From the NCBI GenBank assembly GCA_023548195.1, contig JAJHZJ010000418.1:930001-994000 (forward strand): a DNA stretch of 64,000 nt. Reading direction: 5' to 3'. The position numbers and the translations under genes are program-made. The notes below the pieces were generated by a model. The model was given only the letters and a program-made list of their open reading frames with translations, was not told where the DNA came from and searched no databases. Origin of the DNA: Bettongia penicillata ogilbyi (Eukaryota; Chordata; Mammalia; Diprotodontia; Potoroidae). Each line of letters begins with the position of its first letter. Position 1 is the stretch's first letter. This document shows positions 11,430-22,824 of this stretch, piece after piece.

Positions 11430-11945
11430 ACTCCCCTACTCAGTAAAGACCAGTGACTCCTTATTACTTCTAGAGTAAATTTCCCTCTTGAACATTCATA
11501 ACCCTTTATAATCTGACTCCATCTTTATTATACATTGCTCCCTTTCACTTATTCTTAGGTTGAATCAAACTGGCCTTGCTGCTGTGCTTTACATGTGATA
11601 TTTTACCTTTCATCTTTGTGCCTTTGCACTGCTCTCCATACTTGCAATACTCTCCTTTCTCATTTCCATTTCTTTGAATCCCCCTTTTCCTTGGAAACTG
11701 TCAGACTCTAGTGCTAATTTCTATGTGAAGCTTTGTCCTGATGCTTCAGCTGTTAGAGCCTCCTCTCCCTCGAATCACTTTGTATTTATTTAGTATAAAT
11801 TTTTCATATTCTTAGGGGTGTACATGTTGTCCCTTCTTAAAGAATGTATGCTCCTTGAGGGCAAAGTGCTTTGTATTGGTATGTGTATCTTTATTACCTG
11901 AATAATGTGTAGCAAATGGTGGGTACTTAATAAAGCTTAATTAAT
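11430..11945 (+). repeat. L2 LINE 3' region
   Basis: It contains the L2 3' motif order: CTGCTCTCCATACTTGCAAT, then AAGCTTTGTCCTGATGCTTC, ATGCTCCTTGAGGGCAAAGT and TGGGTACTTAATAAAGC. The copies at 19.4, 21.1 and 49.2 kb share this order. Confidence 0.7.
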
Positions 11946-12045
11946 TAGCATTTAGCAAGTCATTTAAGCTTTGTGAACCATAGTTTCCCTATCTATTAAA
12001 TGGAAATAATAATAATGTTTCCTCACCTACTTCATAGTATAGTTT
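11946..12045 (+). repeat. SINE fragment
   Basis: AAGTCATTTAAGCTTTGTGA, then TTTCCCTATCTATTAAATGG, correspond to the AAGTCACTTAACCT and TTTCCTCATCTGTAAAATGG blocks of the other SINEs. Confidence 0.55.
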
Positions 12046-12219
12046 ATACCAAACATATCAATATAAGGTATCATTATTATTAATAACAAGAAATAGTTGC
12101 CAATTGACATTTTCCTTCTAATCTTCCCCTAAGAATTTACAAATTATTAAATTAAAATTCTATGGATGAAAGTTCTTTAGGTATATCTCACTAAATGTTT
12201 ATCTTTTGTCAAAACCTAG

Positions 12220-12307
12220 GCCCTCTTCATTGGCTACGGACCTGCATTCAAGCATAATACTGAAGTTGAACCCTTTGAAAACATTGAAATTTATAACTTA
12301 ATGTGTG
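12220..12307 (+). CDS. ENPP1: ENPP1 coding exon, end of phosphodiesterase domain
   Basis: Acceptor AACCTAG, donor GTAAGT. It encodes [20 protein letters not shown] then NIEIYNLMC and the first base of an Asp codon. It matches human ALFVGYGPGFKHG and ENIEVYNLMC. The length is 88 nt. Confidence 0.96.
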
Positions 12308-12599
12308 GTAAGTGCAAACTAATTTATGATTTCTGAGAATTTATGTAGAATGAAAGTATAGCTAATAAGCTATCCTATGGACACATTTTGATGTAAGATG
12401 GAATAATCTTTAATATTCTCAACTTTGTTCTTTCCTCCCTCTATTGACAAATATTTATTTAGTCCCATATATTTAGTCTCCTTTTACCGAATTAAAGAGG
12501 TGAGACATGGAATGCCATGTTTGGGGAAAAAAACGAGTCTTTGTGAAAATCAGAGTAATATAAAGTGATATTCTAAAGATTGGCAGAAGCCAGCATGCT

Positions 12600-13860
12600 G
12601 GCAGCTTTAAGCAATAGGCTAGACAAAAGAGACCCATGAAAGATTTTTGAGAAGGGAGAGGTTTAGCATATTGATTTGATAGCTAGTTGGAAGATGAATG
12701 AGACAGGTAAGAGATTTGAGGGTGGGGAAACCAATTAGCAAACCTGTCATAATCCAGGTGAGAAATGATGAGGCATCATAAATTTTAGACCTTGGAAGGA
12801 CCTTTAAGATTATTTAATTCACATGCTTCATATTACAGATGAGAAAACTGAGATACAGAGAGATCACAGAAATATGAAATCATAGATTTATACCTCAAAA
12901 GGACCTTCATGGTCACCAAATCCAACTCCCTCATTTTACAGATGAGGAATCTGAGGTCTAGAGAAGTTAAGGGGATTGCCCAGTGTCACACAGCTAGTAA
13001 GTATTTGAAGTGGGATCTGAACCTATGTCTTCCTGACTTGATCCACTGTATGGTGCAGTTGTCTTTTGTCTAATGTGCTCAAGCTCATAGAGGTAAAAAG
13101 TGGCAGAAGAGAGATTTGAACCTAAATCCTCTGATTCTCCATCGAGAAGCTCTACCCCCTGAGTCATGGCTTGAATTAATGTAGAGGCTTTGTAAAGAGA
13201 AAAGGATGAATATAAGAGATATCATTGTGATGGGATTAACAAGATGTGGGAATCTGAATGCATATGTTTGTTGAGGGGAAGGGAAGGTGGACTCAAAGAT
13301 TGCAAACTGAATTGGGGGAAAGATGGTGGTATCATCAACAGAAATGGGAAATTTTGGAGAAGGAATAAAATCTAGGTATACTATGAGTTTGAGATGTTTA
13401 TAGGATATCCAGGTACAGATATTCAGCAGGCAGTTATTGATGTTATACTAGAGTGAAGGAGACAAGTGAAGGCTGGGTATATAGATCTGGAAATCATCTG
13501 TGTGGAGATGATAATGAACATTGGGAAGAGAACACCAAGGGAGAGGGTATAGGGAGACAAGAAAAAATGGATTAGAAAAGGTCTTATGTGGTAGATGAAG
13601 ACAGCAGTGTAGCAAAGGAGTCTTAGAAGGAGCAATTCTATAGGTAGGAGAACCAGTAGAAAGATGCACCAGTGATGCCAATGAAAGAGAAATTGTAAGC
13701 ACGTGAAGAGGGTATTATAATAATAGAGACCGAAGGAAGGAGACTCGTCCCTGACAAGAAGAAATGGTCAGGAATAGGCAGTTCCCATTACTATCCCAGA
13801 AGAATGAATTTGCAGTAATGCCAGGAGTTCATGAATAAATGAGTTTCCTTTAGAATGTCT
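12600..13860 (-). repeat. L2 LINE remnant, split by a SINE
   Basis: Minus-strand L2-like sequence at 12600-12765 (AATCCAGGTGAGAAATGATG) resumes at about 13250 (TTTGAGATGTTTATAGGATA, ATATAGATCTGGAAATCATC, AAGAGAACACCAAGGGAGAG) and runs to about 13850. The 12775-13170 stretch between is SINE sequence. Open frames on the minus strand here are L2 reverse-transcriptase relics, not host genes. Confidence 0.6.
12775..13170 (+). repeat. MIR-like SINEs
   Basis: Two overlapping units: 12785-12875 (TTACAGATGAGAAAACTGAG) and 12880-13070 (CCTCATTTTACAGATGAGGA, GATTGCCCAGTGTCACACAG, CTAGTAAGTATTTGAAG). Confidence 0.65.
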
Positions 13861-14136
13861 TGGGCTCAACCTGGCACTGTATATGAATTGAGTATGATAC
13901 TCAATTACATTCTCAAATGTTTCTTAATGTTTCTATAATCTGACATTTGAAAAATATGAAATCATCATAATGTATAATTACTTTAGTGATTCAAATTGTT
14001 TTCCACAGAACATTTTATAAATTAGTATGGTGAGTCAAGTCTCTTCAAATTTCCAGTAAAAACAGTGTCATCAAACCCCAGTCTGAGATTAATGAAAGCA
14101 GTGTAAATCCCTTAATTTAAGTTTTAAGAATGTAAT

Positions 14137-14418
14137 ACTGGGCCTAGTAGCATGAGCTTATAATCCCTGATATTTAGGAGGCTGATGTTACTGGATTGTT
14201 GGAGCTCTGAAGTTCTCAGCTGAAGTAGGCTTAGCCAATTGAGTGTGCATGCTAAATATAGCACCAAAGTGGTGAGCATCCAGGATCGGGTAGGAATATT
14301 GCCTTTGGAGAAATAAACCAGACTGGGTTAGAAATGGAGCAGTGTTCCATTCAGTGGTGGGCTCAGATCTGGAAGTGATGACATTTCCAGGCTGGATGAG
14401 ATAGGGAAGCCCAATCTC
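14137..14418 (+). pseudogene. RN7SL pseudogene: 7SL (SRP) RNA retrocopy, near full length
   Basis: About 282 nt align along the whole of 7SL RNA (about 300 nt) as I recall it: a start like GGGC--GTAGC-TG-GC-T-TAATCCC, then TTAGGAGGCTGATG, GGAGCTCTGAAGTTCT, GTGTGCATGCTAA, AAAGTGGTGAGC, GGGTTAGAAATGGAGCAG, TTCAGTGGTGGG, and the 3' end TTTCCAGGCTGGATGAGATAG with CCCAATCTC. An A tract (14419-14426) follows, so it is a retroposed copy. It is diverged (perhaps 65-70% identity) and in sense orientation inside an ENPP1 intron. No convincing target-site duplication was seen. Confidence 0.82.
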
Positions 14419-14525
14419 AAAAAAAATGAGTAATGCCATTAAAAAAGATCTATTATTTTCTATCTTTTTAATATTTAATTTAAGTTCTTTCAAATAATTA
14501 TCCACCATTCTTTGAATTATTGTAG

Positions 14526-14692
14526 ATTTACTAAATTTGACACCAGCTTCAAATAATGGAACTCATGGAAGTCTTAACCATCTTCTAAAGAACCCTGTTC
14601 ACCTACCAGAGCATCCTAAAGAAGTAAGCCATCTATCAAAATGCCCTTTTACGAAGAAAGCAAGAGAGAACCTTGGCTGCTCATGTAACTCG
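14526..14692 (+). CDS. ENPP1: ENPP1 coding exon, domain boundary and linker
   Basis: Acceptor TTGTAG, donor GTAAGG. It completes Asp and encodes [20 protein letters not shown], then [12 protein letters not shown] and the Cys-rich [12 protein letters not shown] is a sequon. The exon joins the catalytic domain to the linker before the nuclease-like domain. A 7SL RNA retrocopy ends about 100 nt upstream. Confidence 0.95.
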
Positions 14693-15274
14693 GTAAGGAG
14701 ACTGAAGATACTCATTTGAGTATTGTAATTTTGCAGTGCCCAGTACAATATAGAAGGCATGTAATGAATGTTTGATGATGAGATAAAAATCTGCTGTTGT
14801 AAAAGATATGTTTCATTCTTAGGATATTTGGGTATTTTTGTTTTAGTGTCTGGGGTTGACTTCCCAGTTTTGCACTTTGACTTGTGTTTTGTCAGTGGTT
14901 TGCTCTAATACAATTAAGATGAAGGAAAGAAGTTGAGTCATTATTGAACAGTGGAGTATGTAGTATTATCTACTATTAGAGAGTAGATTAGGAGAGATAG
15001 AGACGGAAAGAGACAGAGACGGCAAGACAGACAAAAAGAAAACATTGGGACACTGAATTTAGTTCGACCATGATCTTTGTTTTCTGAGGTGTCATTTATG
15101 TTCTCTAAGTAGAGGGAGAACAAAGTGGGATAATTCTTGGTGAAAAATTTAGCTTGACTCTTTGCCTTCCGCTACACATTTATGGTTTACAGCCTTGCAC
15201 AGGTGATAAATTTGTGGTGGGATATTGCCAAACGTATCGAATAATCATCCGTAAAAATATTTTGGAGGCTAGTT

Positions 15275-15357
15275 TCTTCCTTCCTTTCTTTGTTTTTTTC
15301 CTTCCCTTTTCTCTTTCTTCCTTCTTTCTTTCTTTCTTTTATTTTTTTCTCTTTAGT
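15275..15357 (+). repeat. Polypyrimidine tract
   Basis: About 80 bases of C and T with a few G and A bases (TTCCTTCCTTTCTTTG, TTCTTTCTTTCTTTC). It is intronic, between the exons at 14526 and 15650. Confidence 0.85.
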
Positions 15358-15649
15358 CTTAGATCTGATTAAGACCGTAGGAAGATGGTGGGAATAGAGA
15401 TCACATGAAATGACTAGCTTTCAGTTAATGCATTTACAATGGTTTACTTATCCTAAAAACATAATGCTGAAATGTTTATGGAATTATGATAATTAACAAT
15501 AGAGTTCTCCCATATAAGATGTTCAACATTTCCAATTTTACACAGGATCAATATTAGGTATGGTATCTAATTCTTATATTAAAGATAAAAACAATGATAA
15601 TCTTACAAATTCACTTGAATTCTTTTTTTAAATTTTTCGAAAATTTTAG

Positions 15650-15701
15650 GTTTCATCCACAGTGGATTTTCAATCAGAGTTAAATATGACCACAGAAGAA
15701 G
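15650..15701 (+). CDS. ENPP1: ENPP1 coding exon (linker)
   Basis: Acceptor AATTTTAG, donor GTAAGA. It encodes VSSTVDFQSELNMTTEE plus one base of a split Glu codon. This aligns with the less conserved human linker ending EDFQTQFNLTVAEE; the window sequence appears about two residues shorter here. N-M-T is a sequon at the same place as the human N-L-T. Confidence 0.88.
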
Positions 15702-16614
15702 GTAAGACAGTCTTATTTTTATGTAAAGCCAGAAGAAATGCAGAAGTGAATTTTTAGTTGCATAAGAAACATAGAAGTGTCTTGTAGAAAACTCCCAGAA
15801 AGGAGCTTCTACTAGTAGTGTACCTACCTGCTGAAACACAGAGATCTCTTTGTTTTAGACAGTCTAGACTGTTAGTCATAAGGGGGGCAGTAGTATTTAC
15901 ACTGGAAATAGTGAGCGATATCGTATTTTGTGGGAGCTGAATCACTCTTTATGACCACAAGGAAGATGTTTTGAAGGTTTGAGTGATATTTAATAATAGA
16001 GCCTCAGATGAGTTGCCTGGGACATATAGAGTTTAACATTGTCATCAATAGCTTCTACTAAGGCTCCCATGTTCATGCTGTGCTGTACTAGGCTCCAGGG
16101 GCCATATTAAAGTGATTCATTGTGCCTAAAGTTGGCTGATTAAATGTCCAAATAAGGACATTTAGGAATGTTGAAATGATTTTTTTTTCAATTTTCATCT
16201 GTGCATTTGGTGTCAATTAGATGCAGCCTAAAATCATTAAGGCAGCAGCCCTTGCAAAATTCTGCAGAAGATTAGGGGCTACTGAATTCTCAACCCTGAA
16301 CCTAACATTCTCTGATTTTTTTGTGCAGAAATTTGTTGCTTCAGTTTCTTTTTAGGAGATAATGTTTTAATCAGAATAGTTATGTGGCCTATGAGATTTC
16401 TCTTGTTTTCCTCATGTGCTAGGTGGTAGAATCAAGATCTAAAAAGATATCTGAAGTTTGACCAGAAATCCAGGCTGAATTGGGTTAGATGAAAATTAAT
16501 CGCCATAAATAAGTTCTATAATAATAATAAATTAAGTTCAATACAGAAGTCAATTGCGTGAGTGCTGGATCAGTTAGACATAGCTACCCAATAGTTCACG
16601 TGAAAAAGACGCAG

Positions 16615-17010
16615 GGTCTTAATAATAACAATAGCTTACATTTATATAGCTCTTTAAAGTTGGCAAGGTTTGTTTTACAAATATTATTTCAGTTAATCCT
16701 TGCAAGAATTGTTACATTTTACAGGTGAGGAAAGTGAGATAGACAAGGAAAAGGGAAAGGGAAGAAAGTAAACATTTATAGAGTACTGACTTTGTGCCAG
16801 GCACTGTGCTTAAGGGCTTTTTACAAATATCATCTCACTTGATCCTCACAACAGTCCTGAGAGGTAGATGCTATTATTATCCCTATTTTATAGTTGAGAA
16901 AACTGAGTCCAGCAGAGGTTAAGCAACTTGCCCAAAGTCATACAGATAGAAAATTCCTGAGGCCTGATTTCAGCTCATCTTTGTGACTTCAGGTTCAACA
17001 CTACACTATG
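16615..17010 (+). repeat. Two MIR-like SINEs
   Basis: 16620-16760 has CATTTATATAGCTCTTTAAA and ACATTTTACAGGTGAGGAAA. 16770-17000 has ATTTATAGAGTACTGACTTT, TGTGCCAGGCACTGTGCTTA, CTGAGAGGTAGATGCTATTA and AACTTGCCCAAAGTCATACA. Confidence 0.7.
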
Positions 17011-17574
17011 TATTATAGCATTTTAGTGAATAACAATTTCAGTGAGTCAACAGTGTAACTTGGCACAATGAAATCACTCTGAATTAGAAGTTAAGTAAAT
17101 AGCCTACGTTAGGTATAAGGACTGGGACTGGACCTTTTGTGTCATTGGCATAGGGAACTCTAAGACAAAGAAACTATATGCTGATACTGTTTTGTGTTAC
17201 AGTTAGAGAGTTGCCTAGGACATAGAGAGTTTAAATGACTAGTGGTCCCATAGCTACTATGTAACAGAATAGTGAATTTTGGAAGAAAAATCTTTTTCTA
17301 ATCCCTCTTTGTGATGAAGTGAGTCATCTCAAAACCTATGTCAGTGAAGTGCAAAAATGAATATTGTCTACCAAGCTAAAGAACCAAAACAAAACTGTAA
17401 GTTATAGTACCAGTGATAGAAACTTTGGTCAGTTGTCCAAAGACCAGCCTACCTAAATTCAGACAGGTTAGTCACTACTTTTGTTTAGTTCACAGACATC
17501 CTCAAAGATCCTCTGTTAAGCTAGAAAGGGATTACAAAATACAGTATTAGATGGAATCCCCTTGCAGACAAAGC

Positions 17575-18130
17575 CAGGGGTCCTTGAAGTGTTGAAGAAA
17601 TAGTGTCCAGAATGAGGGTAGTTACTGTCCCCATGTACTCCACCTTGACTAGGTATGTCCAGAGGATTGTGTCTGGTTTGGAGGATAATATTTTAGTAAG
17701 GGCATTAATAAGCTAGAGTGTGCCCGAAGGAGAATAACCAGGATGATGAGGACTGGAAATCACTCCATATAAGGATTAGTTGAAGGAAGTAGAATGTTTA
17801 ATCTAAAGACAAGAAAAATTAGGATGATAATATAATATAATCATATGTGATAATATATATGATAATAATGTAAGTTTTTGAAAGACTGCTATGTATTTGA
17901 AAGATTAAACTTGTTTTGCTTGGCCTCAGAGAGTAAAACTATGAGATGATTAGAAAACTTTTTTTTTGGTTCCCACCTAAGGAAAAAACCTGAGAGAGCC
18001 CCTACTGAGGAAGTCTTTCAGCGGCATCTCAATGGCCACTGCAGTAATTGGGGATGTCATAAAGGAGGTTTCTTCTCATTTGCAGGTTGAGTTAATCAGC
18101 GTTTAAGATTTCTGCCAAGTCTAAGATCCC
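17575..18130 (+). repeat. CR1/L3-type LINE remnant
   Basis: AAGCTAGAGTGTGCCCGAAG, then GAGAATAACCAGGATGATGA and TTGTTTTGCTTGGCCTCAGA match the amniote CR1 3' region (AGAGTGTCCAGAGGAGGGCAACCAGG, as I recall). The middle is degraded. Confidence 0.6.
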
Positions 18131-18665
18131 ACAGTTCTTTAATTTTAGTTTCCCAATTGCTGACCTAGATGCTGTACAGTTTGATTGTCCTAAGAACAAA
18201 GTTGGTTGACTTTCAGAGGTTAAGGAGTTTTCATTGTAGAATAAATCCGAAATCTACAAAGAATCATTAATAAAGACAATGGACGCTTAACAATAATAAA
18301 GACCAGAGGGCTTTAGAAAATGTAATAAATTCAATCTGAAGTGGTCTTAACTGAGGAAGCATAAATGCTGGAAAACTTGTGATTTCCCAAGCCTATGGTG
18401 GTTTTCTGTTCTTGTTTTCTCTTTGTCTGCTCATAGGAACAAGCTGCAATGATCTCTTTTTTTCCTTTAAATCTTATGATTTTACTATTTGTGAATAGCT
18501 TTACAGCATTAAGGCTGACTTCCAAGTTGAGATAAACAGAGGCAAATGCTAGATGAATATGTGTGGGGAAAATGTTTCTTTTGCTTTTCCAGGTATGGTA
18601 AATGAATTAAAATAGTAACTTTGTTCTCTGAATCCTGTTTCATTTTCCTTCTCTTAAAATTTTAG

Positions 18666-18820
18666 AAAAGATGATCAAGCGTACTAGCTTGCCCTATGGA
18701 AGGCCAAGGGTACTCCAGAAGAACAGCACTTTTTGTCTTCTTTACCAGCACCAGTTTGTAAATGCTTATAGCCGTGACATCACAATGCCACTCTGGAGTT
18801 CCTACACTGTTGGCAAAAAT
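18666..18820 (+). CDS. ENPP1: ENPP1 coding exon ending at a GC donor
   Basis: Acceptor AATTTTAG. It completes Glu and encodes [20 protein letters not shown], then [16 protein letters not shown] and [12 protein letters not shown]. Human [21 protein letters not shown] and MPLWTSYT align. The next exon starts in phase 0 with DSFS, so the donor must fall after AAT at 18820, where the genome reads GCAAGT rather than GTAAGT. The joined protein reads VGKNDSFS, matching human VDRNDSFS and creating an N-D-S sequon. Confidence 0.93.
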
Positions 18821-18826
18821 GCAAGT
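18821..18826 (+). promoter_or_regulatory. Non-canonical GC 5' splice site (GC-AG intron)
   Basis: The bases after the exon are GCAAGT; apart from C for T this is the consensus donor GTAAGT. The nearest GT (18825-18826, in AAGTATAT) would leave the exon four or more bases longer and shift the frame against the next exon at 22695. Established knowledge: GC-AG introns are about 1% of mammalian U2 introns and normally have otherwise strong donors. Confidence 0.85.
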
Positions 18827-18924
18827 ATATGTGACTGTGGTGCATCCCTCTTCATAGACATTTTAAATAGTCATTATTAGACAAAATAGTAAGGACGCAT
18901 TTGTTTGTGGTCAATTTTGATTTA

Positions 18925-19240
18925 TAACCAAAAGTTCATAATGGAAAGATTGCATCGAGACCAAAGAGGCTTGGATTATAGTCTCAGCACTTCTCTCCAC
19001 AGTCTGTGATTTTAGGCCAATTGAAAAACTACTTAGGGCCTTGGCATCCATGTCTGAAAAATGAAGAAGGAAGGTGAGATCTCTAAATGTCTTTCCTAAT
19101 TCTAGCATTCTTTGAGACTAGGCTAGGCTTTGCCTTTGAGTGGTTCTATGACTTTGTGAAAACAGTTTAACCTCAACTTTCTCATTTCTCAAACTAAGCA
19201 GTTGGTTTAGATAATTTTCAAGGTTTCTTTTAGCTCTCAT
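18925..19240 (+). repeat. SINE fragments
   Basis: 18935-19125 and 19130-19240 each carry a degraded SINE body ending TTTCCTAATTCTAGCATTCT and TTTAGCTCTCATTCCATAAT. These are tails of the type CCTTCCAGCTCTAAATCTATGA. Confidence 0.5.
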
Positions 19241-19389
19241 TCCATAATTGCTTTTTTACTAATTGCTACCTATAGAACCAATTCAGTTTAGTCAGGGAAA
19301 TTTTTTAATCTGTAAATAATCACCAAGAATTTGTCTAGATTGTAACCTTTTCACTCATTTATTCATTCAGCAATTAGTTATTAGTGTAA

Positions 19390-19830
19390 AGTATTTGACT
19401 GTCACTTCACCTTGTGTTTCTCTACATCCTTAATGTCTCCTGCATCTAAACGTTCCCTTTCCTTCTTTGGTAACCATCCTAGATCAAACCCTCATCTCTT
19501 CTTGTCTACATTATTAACCTAGTAACCCTTCTCCCTCTCTCCAGTCTGTCTTCCATGCTACTCTCCAATTCATCTCTTTAGTTCATATGTACTGCCTTGA
19601 CTGTGCCACTCCTCTGCATATAAATCTTCAGGGAGCTGTTATTAAATTGACTGATAAAGTATGAACCTCTGGACTTGACATCCAAGGCTCTTCACAGTCT
19701 GGAACAACTTTCCATTTCCAACATTTTGTTATCCTTTACATATTCTATGTTACGGTTTAGATCGATGTTTTCCCTTCTCATCCTATCCTCTTCCATCTGT
19801 GTATTGTACTTTTCCCCTCCATCAATACAT
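19390..19830 (+). repeat. L2 LINE remnant
   Basis: Blocks such as GGTAACCATCCTAGATCAAA, CCTTGACTGTGCCACTCCTC, CCAAGGCTCTTCACAGTCTG and CCTTCTCATCCTATCCTCTT follow the L2 ORF2 3' part in sense. Confidence 0.55.
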
Positions 19831-19964
19831 TAATTTGTAAACTTTTATTAATGCCTACTATGTACCAGGTACTGTGCTAAATACTGGGGATGCAAAAAGA
19901 GCAACAAAATCTCTGCCTTCAAAGAGCTTATGATCTAATGGGGGAGGCAACAGTCAAAACAAAA

Positions 19965-19966
<2 letters not shown>

Positions 19967-20010
<44 letters not shown>
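19967..20010 (+). repeat. (GT)n with (GTAT)n microsatellite
   Basis: An uninterrupted GT run from about 19968 to 19998 is followed by three GTAT units. Confidence 0.95.
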
Positions 20011-20373
20011 CCATACACAGGATAAATAGGAAATAATTGTCAGAGGGAATTAAAAGGGGTTGGGGAAGGCTTCTTGTAAAAGTGAGATTTTAGTTGGAAC
20101 TGAAAGGAAGCCAGAGAGGTCAACAGTTAGAGCAAAGGAGGGAGAACATTCTAGACATTGAGGATGACCACAGAGAATGCCCAGAACTGAGAGATGGAGT
20201 TTCTTGTTCATGGAATAGCCAGGAGGGCAGTGTCAGTATATTGAAGAACATGTATTGGGGAATAAGGTATAAAAAGAGTGGAATGGCAAGAGGGGACTAG
20301 GTTATGAAGGGCTTTGAACATCAAAAAGAGAAGAACAATTTTTGTATTTGTTCCAGAAGGCAATAGAAAGTCA

Positions 20374-20374
20374 C

Positions 20375-20407
<33 letters not shown>

Positions 20408-20411
20408 GTGT
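20374..20411 (+). repeat. (GT)n microsatellite
   Basis: TGTGTG repeats with one GCGT interruption at about 20401-20404, inside the minus-strand L2 copy. Confidence 0.95.
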
Positions 20412-21127
20412 TACATGAATGGATCTACACTTTAGGAAAATCATGTTAGTGGTTGAATGGAGAAAGTATTGGTGGGGGGACATTTGAGGGAGGCAGAGAC
20501 ACCAACAAGCTGTTTGAATAATCCAGGAGTGAGGTGATGAGGGTCTGTACCAGAGCAGTGGCAGCAGCAGAGGAGAGAAGGGGACATAATTTGAAAGATG
20601 GAAATTGGGAGACGTTGGTGTCGGCCTGGACAGGGGGGTGAGAGAGTGAACCAGGTTGACTCCTCAGTTATGAACCTGCGAGACTGGGAAGATGATATTG
20701 CTTCTTATAATTAAAGGGAAGGTAGGGATGAGAGGTTTAGGGGGAAAGATAATGAGTTCTGTTTTTGACATCTTGAATTTAACATGTTTACTAAACATCC
20801 TTTTTGTGATATCTGAAAGGCAGTTGGAAATGTGAGATTGTTAAGTCCGTAGAGAGTTTGGGGCATAAAAGGTAGATTTGAGAAACAGTATAGAGGCAGT
20901 AATTAAATTCATGGGGGCTCATGAGATGACCAAGTGAAGTAGTATAAAAGGAGAAGAGAAGAGGGCCCAGGACCAGACTCTGAAGGACACATGGTTAGAG
21001 GATGTGATCTGGAGAAGTATCCAGTAAAGTAGACAGAGCAGGAAAAGTCAGAGAGGTAGGAAGAAAAACAGAAGAGAATAGTATCCTGAAGGAGAAGGCC
21101 TAGAAAGGAGAGGACCAAGTAAGAGAC

Positions 21128-21430
21128 ACATCTATTTCTCAAAATCTCCTTCCTTCAGTTGCCAGTTCAGACCTATCACTTTGGCCACGAAGCCTTTCTT
21201 GATCCCTCCCTAGTAAAAATGGCCTTTCCCTCCTCAAATTCTTGTGTTTTGCCCTTATCTCTTCTTCAAGCCTATCTTATATCCCCCCATCCCCAACCCA
21301 ATTCTAATTAGAATGCTGAGAATCCAAATCTAATTAGAATCCTTGAGAATGGAGCCATGATTACATTTATCATTGTATATTTAATACCTAGCCAAATATC
21401 TGGAATGTAGCTGGAACTTCAAGTTTCTTG
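21128..21430 (+). repeat. L2 LINE 3' fragment
   Basis: AAGCCTTTCTTGATCCCTCC, then TAATACCTAGCCAAATATCT and GGAATGTAGCTGGAACTTC, resemble the L2 3' UTR and terminal motif. 21430-22215 is not recognised. Confidence 0.55.
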
Positions 21431-22224
21431 AATTGAAGAGGAAGCCAATGAGCAAAATCATCACAAATTTCTTTCAGAAGCTTGAATAAAGATATTAGCT
21501 AGCCAACCATACTGTAGAAAGTATGAGTATTGCATGTGCAAACTCAGAAATAAGGATATGTGGTAATATGTATTTTGTAAATTATGCCTATTAGAAATGA
21601 ATGCTTGATTCTTACTTATCTCTATCATCTGGTATGTTCAGATTTCCTTTTAGTTCTTAGACTAAACCTGAAATACTTTGCAGTTTTGAAGAATCTTGAA
21701 TCAACTTTTTGAATCTTGAATCAACATTTGTATTTTGATGATACTCTGTGAACAAAATTTTGGTTTCCTCTTTCGATGGGATAGGATAGATACAGTATCT
21801 TATCTTTGCTAGTTTTTGTTTCTACTTGATTTGGACTTTTGTACTGTAGAATCTGTACAGCTACATGGTTATCTATCTATGTCCCTGAGTTTTCCTACTT
21901 CCATTTGATTAATTTTATTTGTGAAACTGGGGACATGTTCAATTTCTCCCTGTTTACTCCAAGGGAATTAAACTGTAAAGAAAAAAAATGTGGATAAGTA
22001 CAGAATATAGTTTAATCTCTTTAAAAACCAACATTTCTTCTTGTATCTTTACCCTTTCACCTCATAAACAATTATATAAATTTATCTTTTATGGAGGACT
22101 AGACCAAGAAGTCTACATTATTTAAACTATATTTAGCATCTTTTATATACAGGGCATTGAGCTAGATACCAAAGGAAATTCAGAAATGAAATAAATAAGA
22201 TATTACCCCTACCCTTCCTTATTC

Positions 22225-22595
22225 CTAGGTTTGTTCATAGAATTCAGAACTGGAAAGGAAAGCCCATCTAGTCCAAGATTCTGAACTTTTTTTTGTTGTG
22301 GTAGTACCTCTTTTGTAGTCTTGTGAAACCCTATGGTCTCCTTCTCAGAATGATATTTTTAAATGTAGAAATTGAAATATGTAGGCTTATAAAGGAAATT
22401 AATTATATTGAAATATAGTTATTCATTTTTTTAAAAGTTCGCAGACTGCAGGTTATGAACCCTTGATCTAGCCCGATTCTCCAAATTGTAGATGAGAAAG
22501 CTGAGAAGTGCACAGAAGTTGTGTACAGCAGAGTCAGAATTTGAACCTACATCTTCTGACTCCAAATAAACCCTTTTTCACACTACCACACTTCT
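22225..22595 (+). repeat. MIR-like SINE sequence
   Basis: GAACTGGAAAGGAAAGCCCA then TCTAGTCCAAGATTCTGAAC and AGAATTTGAACCTACATCTT fit the MIR-type layout, with insertions. It ends about 100 nt before the exon at 22695. Confidence 0.5.
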
Positions 22596-22694
22596 TCCTA
22601 TGGCCTACTGTTATAATAATGTTCACAGAACATCTTTACTGCTTTTTCTCCTGACCAATGTGGACCTAAATAAATACTTTATTTTGTTCATTAG

Positions 22695-22824
22695 GACAGT
22701 TTCTCTGCAGAAAACTTTTCAAACTGTTTCTACCAGGATCATCGAATACCTCCAAGTCCCATCCAGAAGTGTTCATTTTATAAAAATAACCCAAAGCTAA
22801 GTTATGGATTCCTCTCCCCTCCAC
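22695..22824 (+). CDS. ENPP1: ENPP1 coding exon, nuclease-like domain
   Basis: Acceptor TTCATTAG, donor GTAAGT. It encodes [20 protein letters not shown] then [10 protein letters not shown] and YGFLSPP plus one base of a Gln codon. Human has SNCLYQDFRIPLSP and KCSFYKNN. The 130 nt start in phase 0 and end in phase 1. Confidence 0.95.

Larger units (their letters stand above)
19838..21125 (-). repeat. L2 LINE 3' region, long minus-strand copy
   Basis: It starts at the L2 3' end (ACCAGGTACTGTGCTAAATA, CAAAGAGCTTATGATCTAAT) and proceeds backward through the reverse-transcriptase C-terminal region (GGTTATGAAGGGCTTTGAAC, GTTAGTGGTTGAATGGAG, AATCCAGGAGTGAGGTGATG, GATAATGAGTTCTGTTTTTG). Two GT microsatellites are embedded. 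Frames are broken. Confidence 0.75.

Noticed and set aside
11210..11456. 62- and 73-codon ORFs with repeated peptide
   Set aside because: Produced by the 20-bp minisatellite, which stays open in several frames.
14188..14508. 106-codon minus-strand ORF
   Set aside because: Antisense across the 7SL retrocopy.
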